From the NCBI RefSeq assembly GCF_033708015.1, contig NZ_CP137921.1:62001-126000 (forward strand): a stretch of 64,000 nt of DNA, in the 5' to 3' direction. Under the pieces are notes generated by a model. The model did no database searches. It was not told the origin of the DNA and saw only the letters and a list, made by a program, of their open reading frames with translations. Positions 52,178-59,483 of the stretch are shown piece after piece; positions within the stretch are counted from its first letter, which is position 1; the number at the start of each line of letters is the position of its first letter. The position numbers and the translations under genes were made by a program. The DNA comes from Proteus vulgaris (GTDB taxonomy: Bacteria; Pseudomonadota; Gammaproteobacteria; Enterobacterales; Enterobacteriaceae).

Positions 52178-52732
52178 ATGAACACATTAGAACAACTTGT
52201 AAATCAGAGAGTGCTTGAGGAAGGTCTGAAAAAGGCGAAGCCATTGGCCGCGCAAATGGGGCTTGAATCTGTACCTGATGAGATGCTTGAAATGATCTGC
52301 CCAAACTTGAACTACTCTGGGCAGTTTACGCCAGCTCTGTACGCGAGATTTCAAAGCGTAAAGCGATTACTGAAAGAGTTGTCGGAACAAACCTCACCTA
52401 AGCACGGGCATATTGTGAAGTTTACCAACCAATATGGGAGCTACGATGAGTCAGCTTTGCTGTTCAAAGAAGGCGACGTCAGAAACCAGAACTTGGTTGC
52501 TTGTGTGGGCGGGAAGACGATAAATCTCGGAGAGCTAGAGCTTCGAGATTATGGGCTCAATATGCACATCGGTTGCGGTGGACCATTTGAGCCGATCTCA
52601 GAAGCGCAGATTCAGTCCTTGTCTGAGTTTGACTTCTATGAGACGACCTACAGATTCTGGGGCCAGAATCCATGTGGAAACGGGATGATAGACATCACCG
52701 TCCCTATGAAACGTTGGTTCTTGACTGTGTAG
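52178..52732 (+). CDS. hypothetical protein
   Basis: The 184-residue product is soluble; the middle has CVGGKTINLGELEL. GTGGAGAGTCAA precedes the ATG. No family is recognised. Confidence 0.63.
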   Translation: MNTLEQLVNQRVLEEGLKKAKPLAAQMGLESVPDEMLEMICPNLNYSGQFTPALYARFQSVKRLLKELSEQTSPKHGHIVKFTNQYGSYDESALLFKEGDVRNQNLVACVGGKTINLGELELRDYGLNMHIGCGGPFEPISEAQIQSLSEFDFYETTYRFWGQNPCGNGMIDITVPMKRWFLTV

Positions 52733-52787
52733 CTTCAACCTGAGTGCGCCGAGAAATCGGCGTACCGGCCCCTTAAAAAGGGTAATC

Positions 52788-52813
52788 AGCGCAGGGGGAA
52801 ACCCCGCGCTTTC
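52788..52813 (+). other. intra-operon hairpin with CTTTCCC tail
   Basis: AGCGCAGGGG-GAAA-CCCCGCGCT is followed by TTCCC, upstream of twin-hairpin copy 6. Confidence 0.6.
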
Positions 52814-52846
52814 CCAAGCATCTCGGTTTCCCAGGGTGCTTCGGAA

Positions 52847-52896
52847 AGTGCCTTAGGCGCTCAAGTGCGGTAGCTGGCTGCCAAAAACAAACAGCA
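52847..52896 (+). ncRNA. twin-hairpin RNA element, copy 6
   Basis: Hairpin 1 is AGTGCC-TTA-GGCGCT, hairpin 2 is GCGG-TAGCTGG-CTGC, then CAAAAACAAACAGCA. Both stems carry compensatory changes relative to copies 2 and 5. Confidence 0.74.
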
Positions 52897-52902
52897 AATT
52901 AT

Positions 52903-52964
52903 CAACCCTGACGGGAGCACCTCCTGTTAGGGGGGCTCCGTCATAAACTGAACGGAGATATAGC
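52903..52964 (+). promoter_or_regulatory. three-arm leader of gene 52965
   Basis: B CTCCGT (52936-52941) pairs perfectly with C ACGGAG (52952-52957), the ribosome site. A GACGGGAGC pairs with GCTCCGTC through one bulge. Confidence 0.68.
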
Positions 52965-53351
52965 ATGTCTAAAAACGTCAACGATGTTTTTTCAAACCGA
53001 ACTTCTTTGGAATGTACTGTGAATGCAGCGCTGGATCGTCGTATCGGTCTGCGTGTCGGGTTCCCTCATTACAGAGAAGGAGCAAACGGTGTGGTTTGTG
53101 AGATCGAAGCAGAGTACCCATTGCTCAACACTCATTCGAGTGTTGCATGGCCCCTGCTCGATGAACTCAACAGTTACACCATCCAAAAAAACCAATCGCT
53201 CATTGATCACATTGATAATGCGGTCGCTGAACTGTTGAAACACAAGGCTCGTCTACAGCTTGATATTCAAAAGCTGCAAGACGGTGACATTGATCTGGTG
53301 AAACAGGCCAAGCAGCAATACGAAGACAACCAGATGTCGAGTAGCAGCTAG
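52965..53351 (+). CDS. hypothetical protein with coiled-coil end
   Basis: The 128-residue product has a strand-rich start and a helical C-terminal half (about residues 70-125, Leu/Lys/Gln-rich) likely to form a coiled coil. ACGGAGATAT precedes the ATG. No family is recognised. Confidence 0.62.
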   Translation: MSKNVNDVFSNRTSLECTVNAALDRRIGLRVGFPHYREGANGVVCEIEAEYPLLNTHSSVAWPLLDELNSYTIQKNQSLIDHIDNAVAELLKHKARLQLDIQKLQDGDIDLVKQAKQQYEDNQMSSSS

Positions 53352-53378
53352 TTCAGGTCTGATAGCCAGGATTCAATT

Positions 53379-53438
53379 TTAACCCTACCGGGGTGCTTTC
53401 CCGGAAGGGATGGGCACCCTGCTAATCCAGGAGGCCCT
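53379..53438 (+). promoter_or_regulatory. leader of the DndC-like gene
   Basis: A GGGTGC pairs with B GCACCC around an inner CCCGG hairpin. B's GGGC can pair with GCCC directly after the AGGAG. Confidence 0.5.
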
Positions 53439-55892
53439 ATGCAACAAACATTAAACTTTGATCTATCAGAACAACCCATCCCAGTGCTTTTGCGTGGGGA
53501 TAAGTGGGATTCTGTTTGGTCAGAACTGACTGATAACGAGGATTTGAACTTCGTTGATGCCAGTAGAGGAACCAGTCTGTCATCGTTGATCACGTCATCG
53601 GTTGAGTCCATTCACACGGCCTTAATTGATGGGTGGACCATGATGATCGGCTATTCCAGTGGTAAAGATTCTGAAACGGTCTTGCACCTGTTCCTGATGG
53701 CCCTGATCCGGGCTGTAAGGAGTGGGGCGACCATCAGCCAGCACCACTTCATCTTGCACACTGACACACTGATCGAAAGCCCAGAGGTAAGGTGGCTGGC
53801 GGATCAGAAACTGGCCGAGCTGGAGCGTTTCATTGCGAAGGAAAACCTTCCTCTGACCATCGTTCTAGCAAAGCCTGGGATCTCGCAGAGTTGGACGGGC
53901 CGAATCCTTACTGGGAGGGGGTTGCCTACGTTTTCCAACTCCACGGCCCGCCAGTGTAGCCAGGATTTAAAAATCACCTCTGCCAAAAGAGCGAAGGCAG
54001 CTTATATGCGAGAGCTTCCCAAAGAGGTTCGACAGAAAGTCTGCCTTTTGCTGGGCAGTCGTGATGCTGAAAGCACTATTCGTGCGGCCAACATTGCAAA
54101 ACAGCGAGGAAGCTCAGATCGCGTCATTAAGACGAAAGATGGGGGTGAGCTGTATGTGGTGAAAAACTGGTTGGCGAGTGATGTCTGGGAGTTCTTACTA
54201 TCCGCTGGCATGGGCTCAGCATATCCTCTGCCAAGTTACTTGGAGAGCAATGTCACTACGGCAGAGCTTTACAAGGCGGCAACAGGGGAGTGCGTGTGGT
54301 CGGCAACAGAGAAGAAGGCCAGTGACGCCTGTGGCGCTCGCTTCGGTTGCTGGGCTTGCCAGGCTGTTGGGTTGGATAAGTCAATGGAGACGTTGCTTGC
54401 CACGGACCCTGAAAGGCATGGCTATATGTCGGGGCTGAACCGCATCCAGCGCTACTTGGCAAAACGCCGGTACGCATGGGAAGACCGCCATCCCGTAGGT
54501 CGAACGATTTACGAGGGCGGATACATCAAAATACAGCCGGACGTTTACAGTCCTGTTTTCCTAGAACGATTGCTTCATGTCTGTTGCAGCATGGACTACA
54601 TGGAGCAAAAGAGAGCTGATGAGCTGGCATACAAGCTGGCTACTGGTCAAGCAGAGGATAACGACTGGAACCGTCGAATGGCAGAGCCACAATTCCGGAT
54701 CATATCGGAAGAGGCTTTAGTCCATATCGACTTCATGTGGGCCTTCCATCATTTCAATGATAAGCCTTTCCATGCCCTGGAGATTTACCACAGGGTTTGG
54801 TCGATGGGTGATCTGGACTTGCTGGAAGACGAGCCGCAGTGTGAAACCGTTCCTCAGTCACCAATTCCGAAGCCATTGTGGTTGAAGGTTGGTCGCTGGG
54901 GCGATGGTTCGCTTTCTGATGGCTTGGCCGATCCGTTAGCGGAAATGGCTTACTTTGACGGCGGGGATGACCCGTTGGCAGCGCAAGTGATCAATACCGC
55001 AGACGGAAAGAGAAGGGTGGTTTGCTTCGCAGAAGATGATGAAGTGAAAGTCGATCCCGACTCCGCTGCGTTCATCATCTGGAACGAATACCCGCGACTA
55101 AGGGAGTCTGTACTAAAGGGACATTATACGCCCGGTAGTGCAGCGCAGTTCTACCTTCGGTTCGGAGCAATCCAGCTTGCGAAAGGAAAAGGCGCTTTGT
55201 ATCACCGTATGATGCAAAGAGGTCAAACCTACCACCAGATGGGCCTTACAGGGCTACAGACGATGGAAGGAATCCAACAGCGCAAGGATGTCAAAGTGCT
55301 TAGCGATGCTAAGTACAAAGATCTGGTGAAGCGAAAAATCAAGGGAAGACTGGCAACGGTACGCTGGTGGGTCAACTTGCACTTAACGTTCAAGTACCAT
55401 CTGCACCACCGTACTCCGACGGGGTTGTTCATCGAGAAGCAACTTGACCAGGAAGCAATGGAAGAACAGAAACGGCATCAGGAGCGATGGTTTAACTACG
55501 TGACTGACGCGATGCTTTGTTACTCCAGCGCATTCTGTATGAGCGTCATGGAAGGGCGAGAGGGGAGCGGAAACGCCAACATTCGTCGTTACATGGCCGC
55601 GACCAGAAGGAAGGCTTATACGGCCCTCTGCGAGCTCTTGGACAATACTGACGCCCAGTGGATGAATGATGTGGTCCAGAGTGCCGTAGGGCAGTATGAG
55701 GCGATACAGGCAGCCCTAACCGAAGGTTCCGCGCTTGCTATCTATCTCGACTGGATCAACCTACTGTCAAAACGCCATCCAGCCTCTTTGGAGCGACATG
55801 TCAGAACGATGATCAAGGCGGTTCAACGCTTACATCGCCGCGACGACACAGAGTTGCAAAGAGGACAGCAAGGCTTGTCCTTGGCCGCATAA
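53439..55892 (+). CDS. large PAPS-reductase/DndC-like PP-loop protein
   Basis: The 817-residue protein has a PP-loop (YSSGKDSETVL, about residues 71-80). Then come HTDTLIESPEV, RQCSQDLK, an LLGSRDAEST-type motif and a cysteine cluster (CGARFGCWACQ, about residues 295-305), like the Fe-S cysteines of DndC. DndC activates sulfur for phosphorothioate DNA modification. Here the protein is much longer than DndC and the rest of dnd is absent from the window. The C-terminal 400 residues are helical and unassigned. A terminator follows. Confidence 0.85.
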   Translation: MQQTLNFDLSEQPIPVLLRGDKWDSVWSELTDNEDLNFVDASRGTSLSSLITSSVESIHTALIDGWTMMIGYSSGKDSETVLHLFLMALIRAVRSGATISQHHFILHTDTLIESPEVRWLADQKLAELERFIAKENLPLTIVLAKPGISQSWTGRILTGRGLPTFSNSTARQCSQDLKITSAKRAKAAYMRELPKEVRQKVCLLLGSRDAESTIRAANIAKQRGSSDRVIKTKDGGELYVVKNWLASDVWEFLLSAGMGSAYPLPSYLESNVTTAELYKAATGECVWSATEKKASDACGARFGCWACQAVGLDKSMETLLATDPERHGYMSGLNRIQRYLAKRRYAWEDRHPVGRTIYEGGYIKIQPDVYSPVFLERLLHVCCSMDYMEQKRADELAYKLATGQAEDNDWNRRMAEPQFRIISEEALVHIDFMWAFHHFNDKPFHALEIYHRVWSMGDLDLLEDEPQCETVPQSPIPKPLWLKVGRWGDGSLSDGLADPLAEMAYFDGGDDPLAAQVINTADGKRRVVCFAEDDEVKVDPDSAAFIIWNEYPRLRESVLKGHYTPGSAAQFYLRFGAIQLAKGKGALYHRMMQRGQTYHQMGLTGLQTMEGIQQRKDVKVLSDAKYKDLVKRKIKGRLATVRWWVNLHLTFKYHLHHRTPTGLFIEKQLDQEAMEEQKRHQERWFNYVTDAMLCYSSAFCMSVMEGREGSGNANIRRYMAATRRKAYTALCELLDNTDAQWMNDVVQSAVGQYEAIQAALTEGSALAIYLDWINLLSKRHPASLERHVRTMIKAVQRLHRRDDTELQRGQQGLSLAA

Positions 55893-55920
55893 AAAGCCCT
55901 CCTTCGGGAGGGCTTTTTCT
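55891..55920 (+). terminator. terminator after the DndC-like gene
   Basis: AAAAAGCCCTCC-TTCG-GGAGGGCTTTTT is a strong, near-symmetrical hairpin. Confidence 0.93.
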
Positions 55921-55924
55921 TTTG

Positions 55925-55939
55925 CACCCCAAAAGGGCA
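55925..55939 (+). promoter_or_regulatory. AcaCD-type box before the HD-nucleotidase segment
   Basis: CACCCCAAAAGGGCA is followed by ATTACAGCG and a possible -10 (CTTTTAGG). Twin-hairpin copy 7 begins 49 bp after the box, the same distance as at 34889. Confidence 0.66.
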
Positions 55940-55987
55940 ATTACAGCGTTTTACCCTTTTAGGTGGCTGTCATACTCTTTGTTCATT

Positions 55988-56030
55988 GTCAGCGCTTGCT
56001 GGCTATAACGGTAGCTGGCCCAAAACAGCA
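55988..56030 (+). ncRNA. twin-hairpin RNA element, copy 7 (divergent)
   Basis: Hairpin 1 is GTCAGC-GCTT-GCTGGC. Hairpin 2 keeps the TAGCTGG loop but its stem is only GG/CC, and the tail is shortened to CAAAACAGCA. Confidence 0.62.
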
Positions 56031-56036
56031 ATAACC

Positions 56037-56093
56037 TAACCCCTCGGGAGGAAACCCCTCCTGGGTTCTCTCCCACAAACAAAGGAGAGAAGC
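56037..56093 (+). promoter_or_regulatory. three-arm leader of gene 56094
   Basis: B TTCTCTCC (56066-56073) pairs perfectly with C GGAGAGAA (56084-56091), the whole ribosome site. A GGGAGGAAACCC pairs with GGGTTCTCTCCC with one mismatch. Confidence 0.72.
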
Positions 56094-56297
56094 ATGAGCC
56101 TAGACAAGTTAAGTCGGCTGGTGGACCAACAACGAAAGATCCAGGATGAAATCGACAATGAAATCATTCTGGCCGTCAAAGAGGTGTTGGCTACAAACTC
56201 AGTCGGTTTAGCCCGTGAGCTTGTTGGGGGTGTCCCGCAAGATCATCCATTCCATCCGTTTTTACTCGCTATAGCTAAGCAGCTTGACCCGAGATAA
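56094..56297 (+). CDS. small hypothetical protein
   Basis: The 67-residue product is helical (LVDQQRKIQDEIDNEI). AAGGAGAGAAGC precedes the ATG. It is the first gene of an AcaCD-box segment. Confidence 0.6.
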   Translation: MSLDKLSRLVDQQRKIQDEIDNEIILAVKEVLATNSVGLARELVGGVPQDHPFHPFLLAIAKQLDPR

Positions 56298-56298
56298 C

Positions 56299-56368
56299 TA
56301 AGTAACCCAACCGGGTACACCAAGGCCCGGTCGGCTTTGGTGTACCTCCAACCAATTTTGGAGGCACT
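56299..56368 (+). promoter_or_regulatory. three-arm leader of the HD-nucleotidase gene
   Basis: A GGTACACCAA (56314-56323) pairs perfectly with B TTGGTGTACC (56337-56346), 10 bp. The alternative CCTCCAA (56345-56351) with TTGGAGG (56358-56364) closes over the ribosome site. Confidence 0.75.
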
Positions 56369-56974
56369 ATGTCTAATTCAAATTTCGGCTTTCTAGCTCT
56401 GGCCTTGCGCCAACGCCTGATCAAACGCTGGTCACTGATGCACTCTGTTCAACCGGAGTCTGTGTTGGAACACAGCGCTGTTGTTACCCTGCTTTCCTAC
56501 CTGGCTGGCAATATTGCCATTCAGCAAGGGAAGTCGGTGGATCTGGCAGTCATGCTTGCTCATGCTTCGTTGCATGATGCAGCCGAGGTTCTCTGTTCGG
56601 ATGTTGTAACACCGGTCAAGAAAGCAAACGCTGTTTTGCAGCGTGAGTTTGAACGACTGGAAAAGGCCGCAGAGGACAAACTCATCCAGACTCTTCCCGA
56701 AGAACTCCAGGATGCAGTCGCCATAGCCTTCGCTCCCGGTGGCTATGAACAATCACTGGTTAAGGCCTGTGATACCTACTCCGCTTACATCAAGTGCAAA
56801 CTTGAGGTGGCCGCAGGTAATGGCCTTGAGTTCCAGGATGCTCTCAGCAAAATGGAACGTGTTGTTGCTCAGGTGAAATCGGACTTCCCGGAAATCGACG
56901 CTCTGGACAAATGGTTTGGTAACGGACTCGGCCATTCAGTAGATAAACTGCTGGCAGGGGGTAACGATGACTAA
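56369..56974 (+). CDS. YfbR-like HD-domain 5'-nucleotidase
   Basis: The 201-residue protein matches the YfbR pattern: RLIKRWSLM, then VLEHSA (first His), HASLHDAAEVL (HD) and VVTPVKKAN. YfbR-type enzymes dephosphorylate deoxyribonucleoside monophosphates. On a plasmid it could adjust nucleotide pools for replication after transfer or act in anti-defence. TTGGAGG precedes the ATG. It overlaps the next gene by 8 bp. Confidence 0.85.
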   Translation: MSNSNFGFLALALRQRLIKRWSLMHSVQPESVLEHSAVVTLLSYLAGNIAIQQGKSVDLAVMLAHASLHDAAEVLCSDVVTPVKKANAVLQREFERLEKAAEDKLIQTLPEELQDAVAIAFAPGGYEQSLVKACDTYSAYIKCKLEVAAGNGLEFQDALSKMERVVAQVKSDFPEIDALDKWFGNGLGHSVDKLLAGGNDD

Positions 56975-57236
56975 TCCAATCCCTGGCGACATCAAGATTA
57001 AGGACTTTGGCCGCGACCGGAAATTCCGTTCGGTTGATGAGCTTCAAAGCACTTTGTCAGAACAGTACAAAGGTCAGCATGTCAGCATCGTTTACCCTGC
57101 AAAGCCCAGCGGTTTACTCCGCACGGTTTTTGTCAGTGTCGATGATGCTGGTGGCGTGAATCGAACCTATGGGGACCAGTCTCCTGTCGATTTTTCTGCC
57201 ATCAAAGATGACCTGTATGTACCAAGTGACCTGTAG
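56967..57236 (+). CDS. small hypothetical protein
   Basis: The 89-residue product is soluble and overlaps the nucleotidase gene by 8 bp with no leader of its own. No motif is recognised. Confidence 0.6.
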   Translation: MTNPIPGDIKIKDFGRDRKFRSVDELQSTLSEQYKGQHVSIVYPAKPSGLLRTVFVSVDDAGGVNRTYGDQSPVDFSAIKDDLYVPSDL

Positions 57237-57249
57237 GAGAGCACTAGCT

Positions 57250-57468
57250 ATGGTGGTGATCATCGTAAACACAGGACACTATGAGTTTATCGGCCTTGGT
57301 GAGACCCACGGACAAGCCACAGAAGGGCTTTTGAAACGCTGGGACGAACACTGCGAACGTAATCCGGATGCTGAGTCTGGTTACATGCAGGAGCTGATAG
57401 AAGAAGGAAGCGCACAAGTTGTCGAGATGGAGCCCGGCTCCGCCGTAATTTACGGACTTGACGGCTAA
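57250..57468 (+). CDS. small hypothetical protein
   Basis: The 72-residue product starts MVVIIVNTGHYEF after TAGGAGAGCACTAGCT. It is acidic in the C-terminal part. The family is not recognised. Confidence 0.6.
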   Translation: MVVIIVNTGHYEFIGLGETHGQATEGLLKRWDEHCERNPDAESGYMQELIEEGSAQVVEMEPGSAVIYGLDG

Positions 57469-57477
57469 GCCTTCTCA

Positions 57478-57541
57478 ACTAACCCACTCGGGCGCATCAT
57501 CCCGAGAGGGTGTGGTGCGTCCTAACCAAAAGGAATGCACT
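57478..57541 (+). promoter_or_regulatory. three-arm leader of gene 57542
   Basis: A GGGCGCATC pairs with B GGTGCGTCC (two wobbles) around CCCGAGAGGG. GTGC in B can pair with GCAC just before the ATG. Confidence 0.62.
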
Positions 57542-58099
57542 ATGTCTAACTTTGAACAAGCTCTGGAGCGTACTGACGGTAAAACACTGATTCTCAGCAA
57601 TGGGAGTAAGTGGGCAGGCCAAGACCCGGACAGTATTCAGACTTTACTGGATGTCCTGGGTGACAACGTTCTTGACCCGATGTTTGAGCAGTATCACTGT
57701 TATCGCCCATACCCGTTTGAACCAATGGTGAGGACGGGGCGAAATGGCGAAATGTTCCAGCCTTGGCTTGGGGCAGCCTGCTTCTTTGGGAACTTCCTGA
57801 CTGTCTCTCATGTTTTCAACATCATCACGAAAGATGACGGTGTTGTTGAGGCCTTAACAGAGGCGATCCGGAAGAATATGGCGACTGAACAGTACCAGCA
57901 GAATGCCTATGAGCGTTATGCCGGTTGGTTCTACGCTGAAACCAGCGAAGGGTTAAGGCTAGTCTCTCCAAGTGAGGCTGCCGACATCCGAGCTGGCGCA
58001 GTTTCAAAGCTGCGTTACCCAAGAAACTTCGAGGTTATGAAAACTGCGGTTCTCAAAGGTCCTCGATTTGATACTGAATTAAGCCGCAAGGCTTCTTAA
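57542..58099 (+). CDS. hypothetical protein
   Basis: The 185-residue product is soluble and mixed in structure. AAAGGAATGCACT precedes the ATG. No motif is recognised. Confidence 0.62.
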   Translation: MSNFEQALERTDGKTLILSNGSKWAGQDPDSIQTLLDVLGDNVLDPMFEQYHCYRPYPFEPMVRTGRNGEMFQPWLGAACFFGNFLTVSHVFNIITKDDGVVEALTEAIRKNMATEQYQQNAYERYAGWFYAETSEGLRLVSPSEAADIRAGAVSKLRYPRNFEVMKTAVLKGPRFDTELSRKAS

Positions 58100-58105
58100 C
58101 CCAAA

Positions 58106-58173
58106 CATTAACCCCACGGGGGACATCGGTCCCTGAGGGGATGGTGTCTCCCTCTGAAATTAAGGAGATACCA
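58106..58173 (+). promoter_or_regulatory. three-arm leader of gene 58174
   Basis: B GGTGTCTCC (58143-58151) pairs with C GGAGATACC (58164-58172) over 9 bp with one wobble, burying the ribosome site. A GGGGGACATC can pair with GATGGTGTC. Confidence 0.74.
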
Positions 58174-59025
58174 ATGATTAAACAGCATTTTCAAAACGAA
58201 CTGGTTAAGTGTGGATACCCGGATGATCTGACGATTGAGTACAGTCTCGGATACTGCCAGGGGGATGGCGTAGCCTTCTACGGGGATTTGAGCGTTGATG
58301 ACGTCAAAGCTCTCATGAATCGCCTATTCAGCACTGAGCCCGGCCAAGTGGATGCTGTCAGCCGCGTGAAGAACCTGATGGCACAGAAAGACATTGAGAA
58401 TATGCTTTCTGTCCTCCGCGAATATGGTTCCTGTGACCTGTCCATTACTCGGAATAGTCACGGGCATCACTACAGCCATTGGAACTGCATGAACATCGAC
58501 GACAACGTGGACTTCACAGGGATCTTCCCTGATGATGATTCCATGATTGGCACCGGCATTGAAGGGATTAACCAGGATATGGTCGAGCGCTGGCAAGACC
58601 TCTGGGAACGCTTTGTGCTGGAGCTGGCGGATGATGTAAAAAGTCTTTCCAAGAAGCTCGAAGCGGACGGGTACTCGCTGATCGAGGCCTCTCCATGCGA
58701 AGATGAAGTGGTTTGGGAACGGGCCACTGAAAACTACCTGGTGCGTGTTACTGAACTCCCTGAGCGGGATTTCGATATGGGCCACTGGGATGACGAAGTA
58801 AGAGACCAAACAATTTGTTCTATCCTGGAAGGGAAAGAGCGAGTGCTTGGCCTACGTGTTGAGGTACTCTCTCGTGAAAACGAGATTGTCCTGGGTGAAG
58901 AGAGTCTGCACGGCTTGACCGTTGCCAGTGATGACAAGAGCTACGCTGGCTACAGACGAGAACTTCTCCGGGGAGCTATCCAGCAAACCAGGGACTTTTT
59001 CTCTCGCCACCTCAAAGCGGCATAA
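58174..59025 (+). CDS. hypothetical protein
   Basis: The 283-residue product is acidic with several tryptophans. HGHHYSHWNCMNIDDNVDF is a His-rich patch near residue 100. AAGGAG precedes the ATG. No family is recognised. Confidence 0.65.
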   Translation: MIKQHFQNELVKCGYPDDLTIEYSLGYCQGDGVAFYGDLSVDDVKALMNRLFSTEPGQVDAVSRVKNLMAQKDIENMLSVLREYGSCDLSITRNSHGHHYSHWNCMNIDDNVDFTGIFPDDDSMIGTGIEGINQDMVERWQDLWERFVLELADDVKSLSKKLEADGYSLIEASPCEDEVVWERATENYLVRVTELPERDFDMGHWDDEVRDQTICSILEGKERVLGLRVEVLSRENEIVLGEESLHGLTVASDDKSYAGYRRELLRGAIQQTRDFFSRHLKAA

Positions 59026-59029
59026 CAAG

Positions 59030-59051
59030 GCAGGGGGAAACCCCTGCTTTA
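59030..59051 (+). other. intra-operon hairpin
   Basis: GCAGGGG-GAAA-CCCCTGC is followed by TTTACTTCCC, upstream of twin-hairpin copy 8. Confidence 0.6.
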
Positions 59052-59057
59052 CTTCCC

Positions 59058-59169
59058 AAGTCTTCTTACTCATGGTGAATACCATCAGTAAGCAGATTTT
59101 GTTCTCTTCGGAGAGCGAAAAGTGCGATAGCTGGTCGCCAAAAACAAACAGCAAATTAACGTTAATTTA
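59058..59169 (+). repeat. 112-bp direct repeat, copy 2
   Basis: Identical to 35938-36049. Confidence 0.85.
59101..59153 (+). ncRNA. twin-hairpin RNA element, copy 8
   Basis: Same sequence as copies 2 and 3. Confidence 0.72.
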
Positions 59170-59170
59170 T

Positions 59171-59230
59171 TAATCCCTGCGGGAGTCTATCTCCTGCTGG
59201 AGATACCTCCCGTTATTTCTGGAGGTATCC
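59171..59230 (+). promoter_or_regulatory. three-arm leader of gene 59231
   Basis: B GATACCTCC (59202-59210) pairs perfectly with C GGAGGTATC (59221-59229), 9 bp over the ribosome site. A GGGAGTCTATCTCC pairs with GGAGATACCTCCC through a bulge. Confidence 0.74.
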
Positions 59231-59377
59231 ATGAACAAATTCCAAGACTTTAAGTTGGTTTATCGTCAAGGTGGTCGTCGCTTAGAGCGTGTCTTTACGG
59301 ACACTCTTTACGCGAATGTGAAGCGTGTCGCTGACTCGTTTCCTCCGACCGTTCTTTGGCGCATTCAGCCAGCGTAA
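59231..59377 (+). CDS. 48-residue basic peptide
   Basis: The ORF MNKFQDFKLVYRQGGRRLER... has GGAGG 6 nt upstream and a full three-arm leader. It is basic and soluble. Support comes mainly from the leader and ribosome site. Confidence 0.55.
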   Translation: MNKFQDFKLVYRQGGRRLERVFTDTLYANVKRVADSFPPTVLWRIQPA

Positions 59378-59417
59378 AACTCGGAACCTTAAAGCTCGGC
59401 TTTGGCCGTGACCTTTC

Positions 59418-59483
59418 AATAACCCATGCGGGTACACTTCCCCGCACGGGGTAGGTGTACCCATTAACTTTGGAGTACACCTT
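59418..59483 (+). promoter_or_regulatory. three-arm leader of gene 59484
   Basis: A GGGTACAC (59430-59437) pairs perfectly with B GTGTACCC (59455-59462). B's GGTGTAC (59454-59460) pairs perfectly with C GTACACC (59475-59481). This is a clean example of the switchable layout. Confidence 0.76.

Noticed and set aside
34938..59153. CRISPR-like repeat array
   Set aside because: The repeats are spaced by kilobases with genes between them, the copies vary in their stems, and no cas genes are present.
35017..59483. Leaders interpreted simply as intrinsic terminators
   Set aside because: Most lack a T-run after the hairpin, sit directly before a ribosome site, and contain a third arm that pairs with that site.
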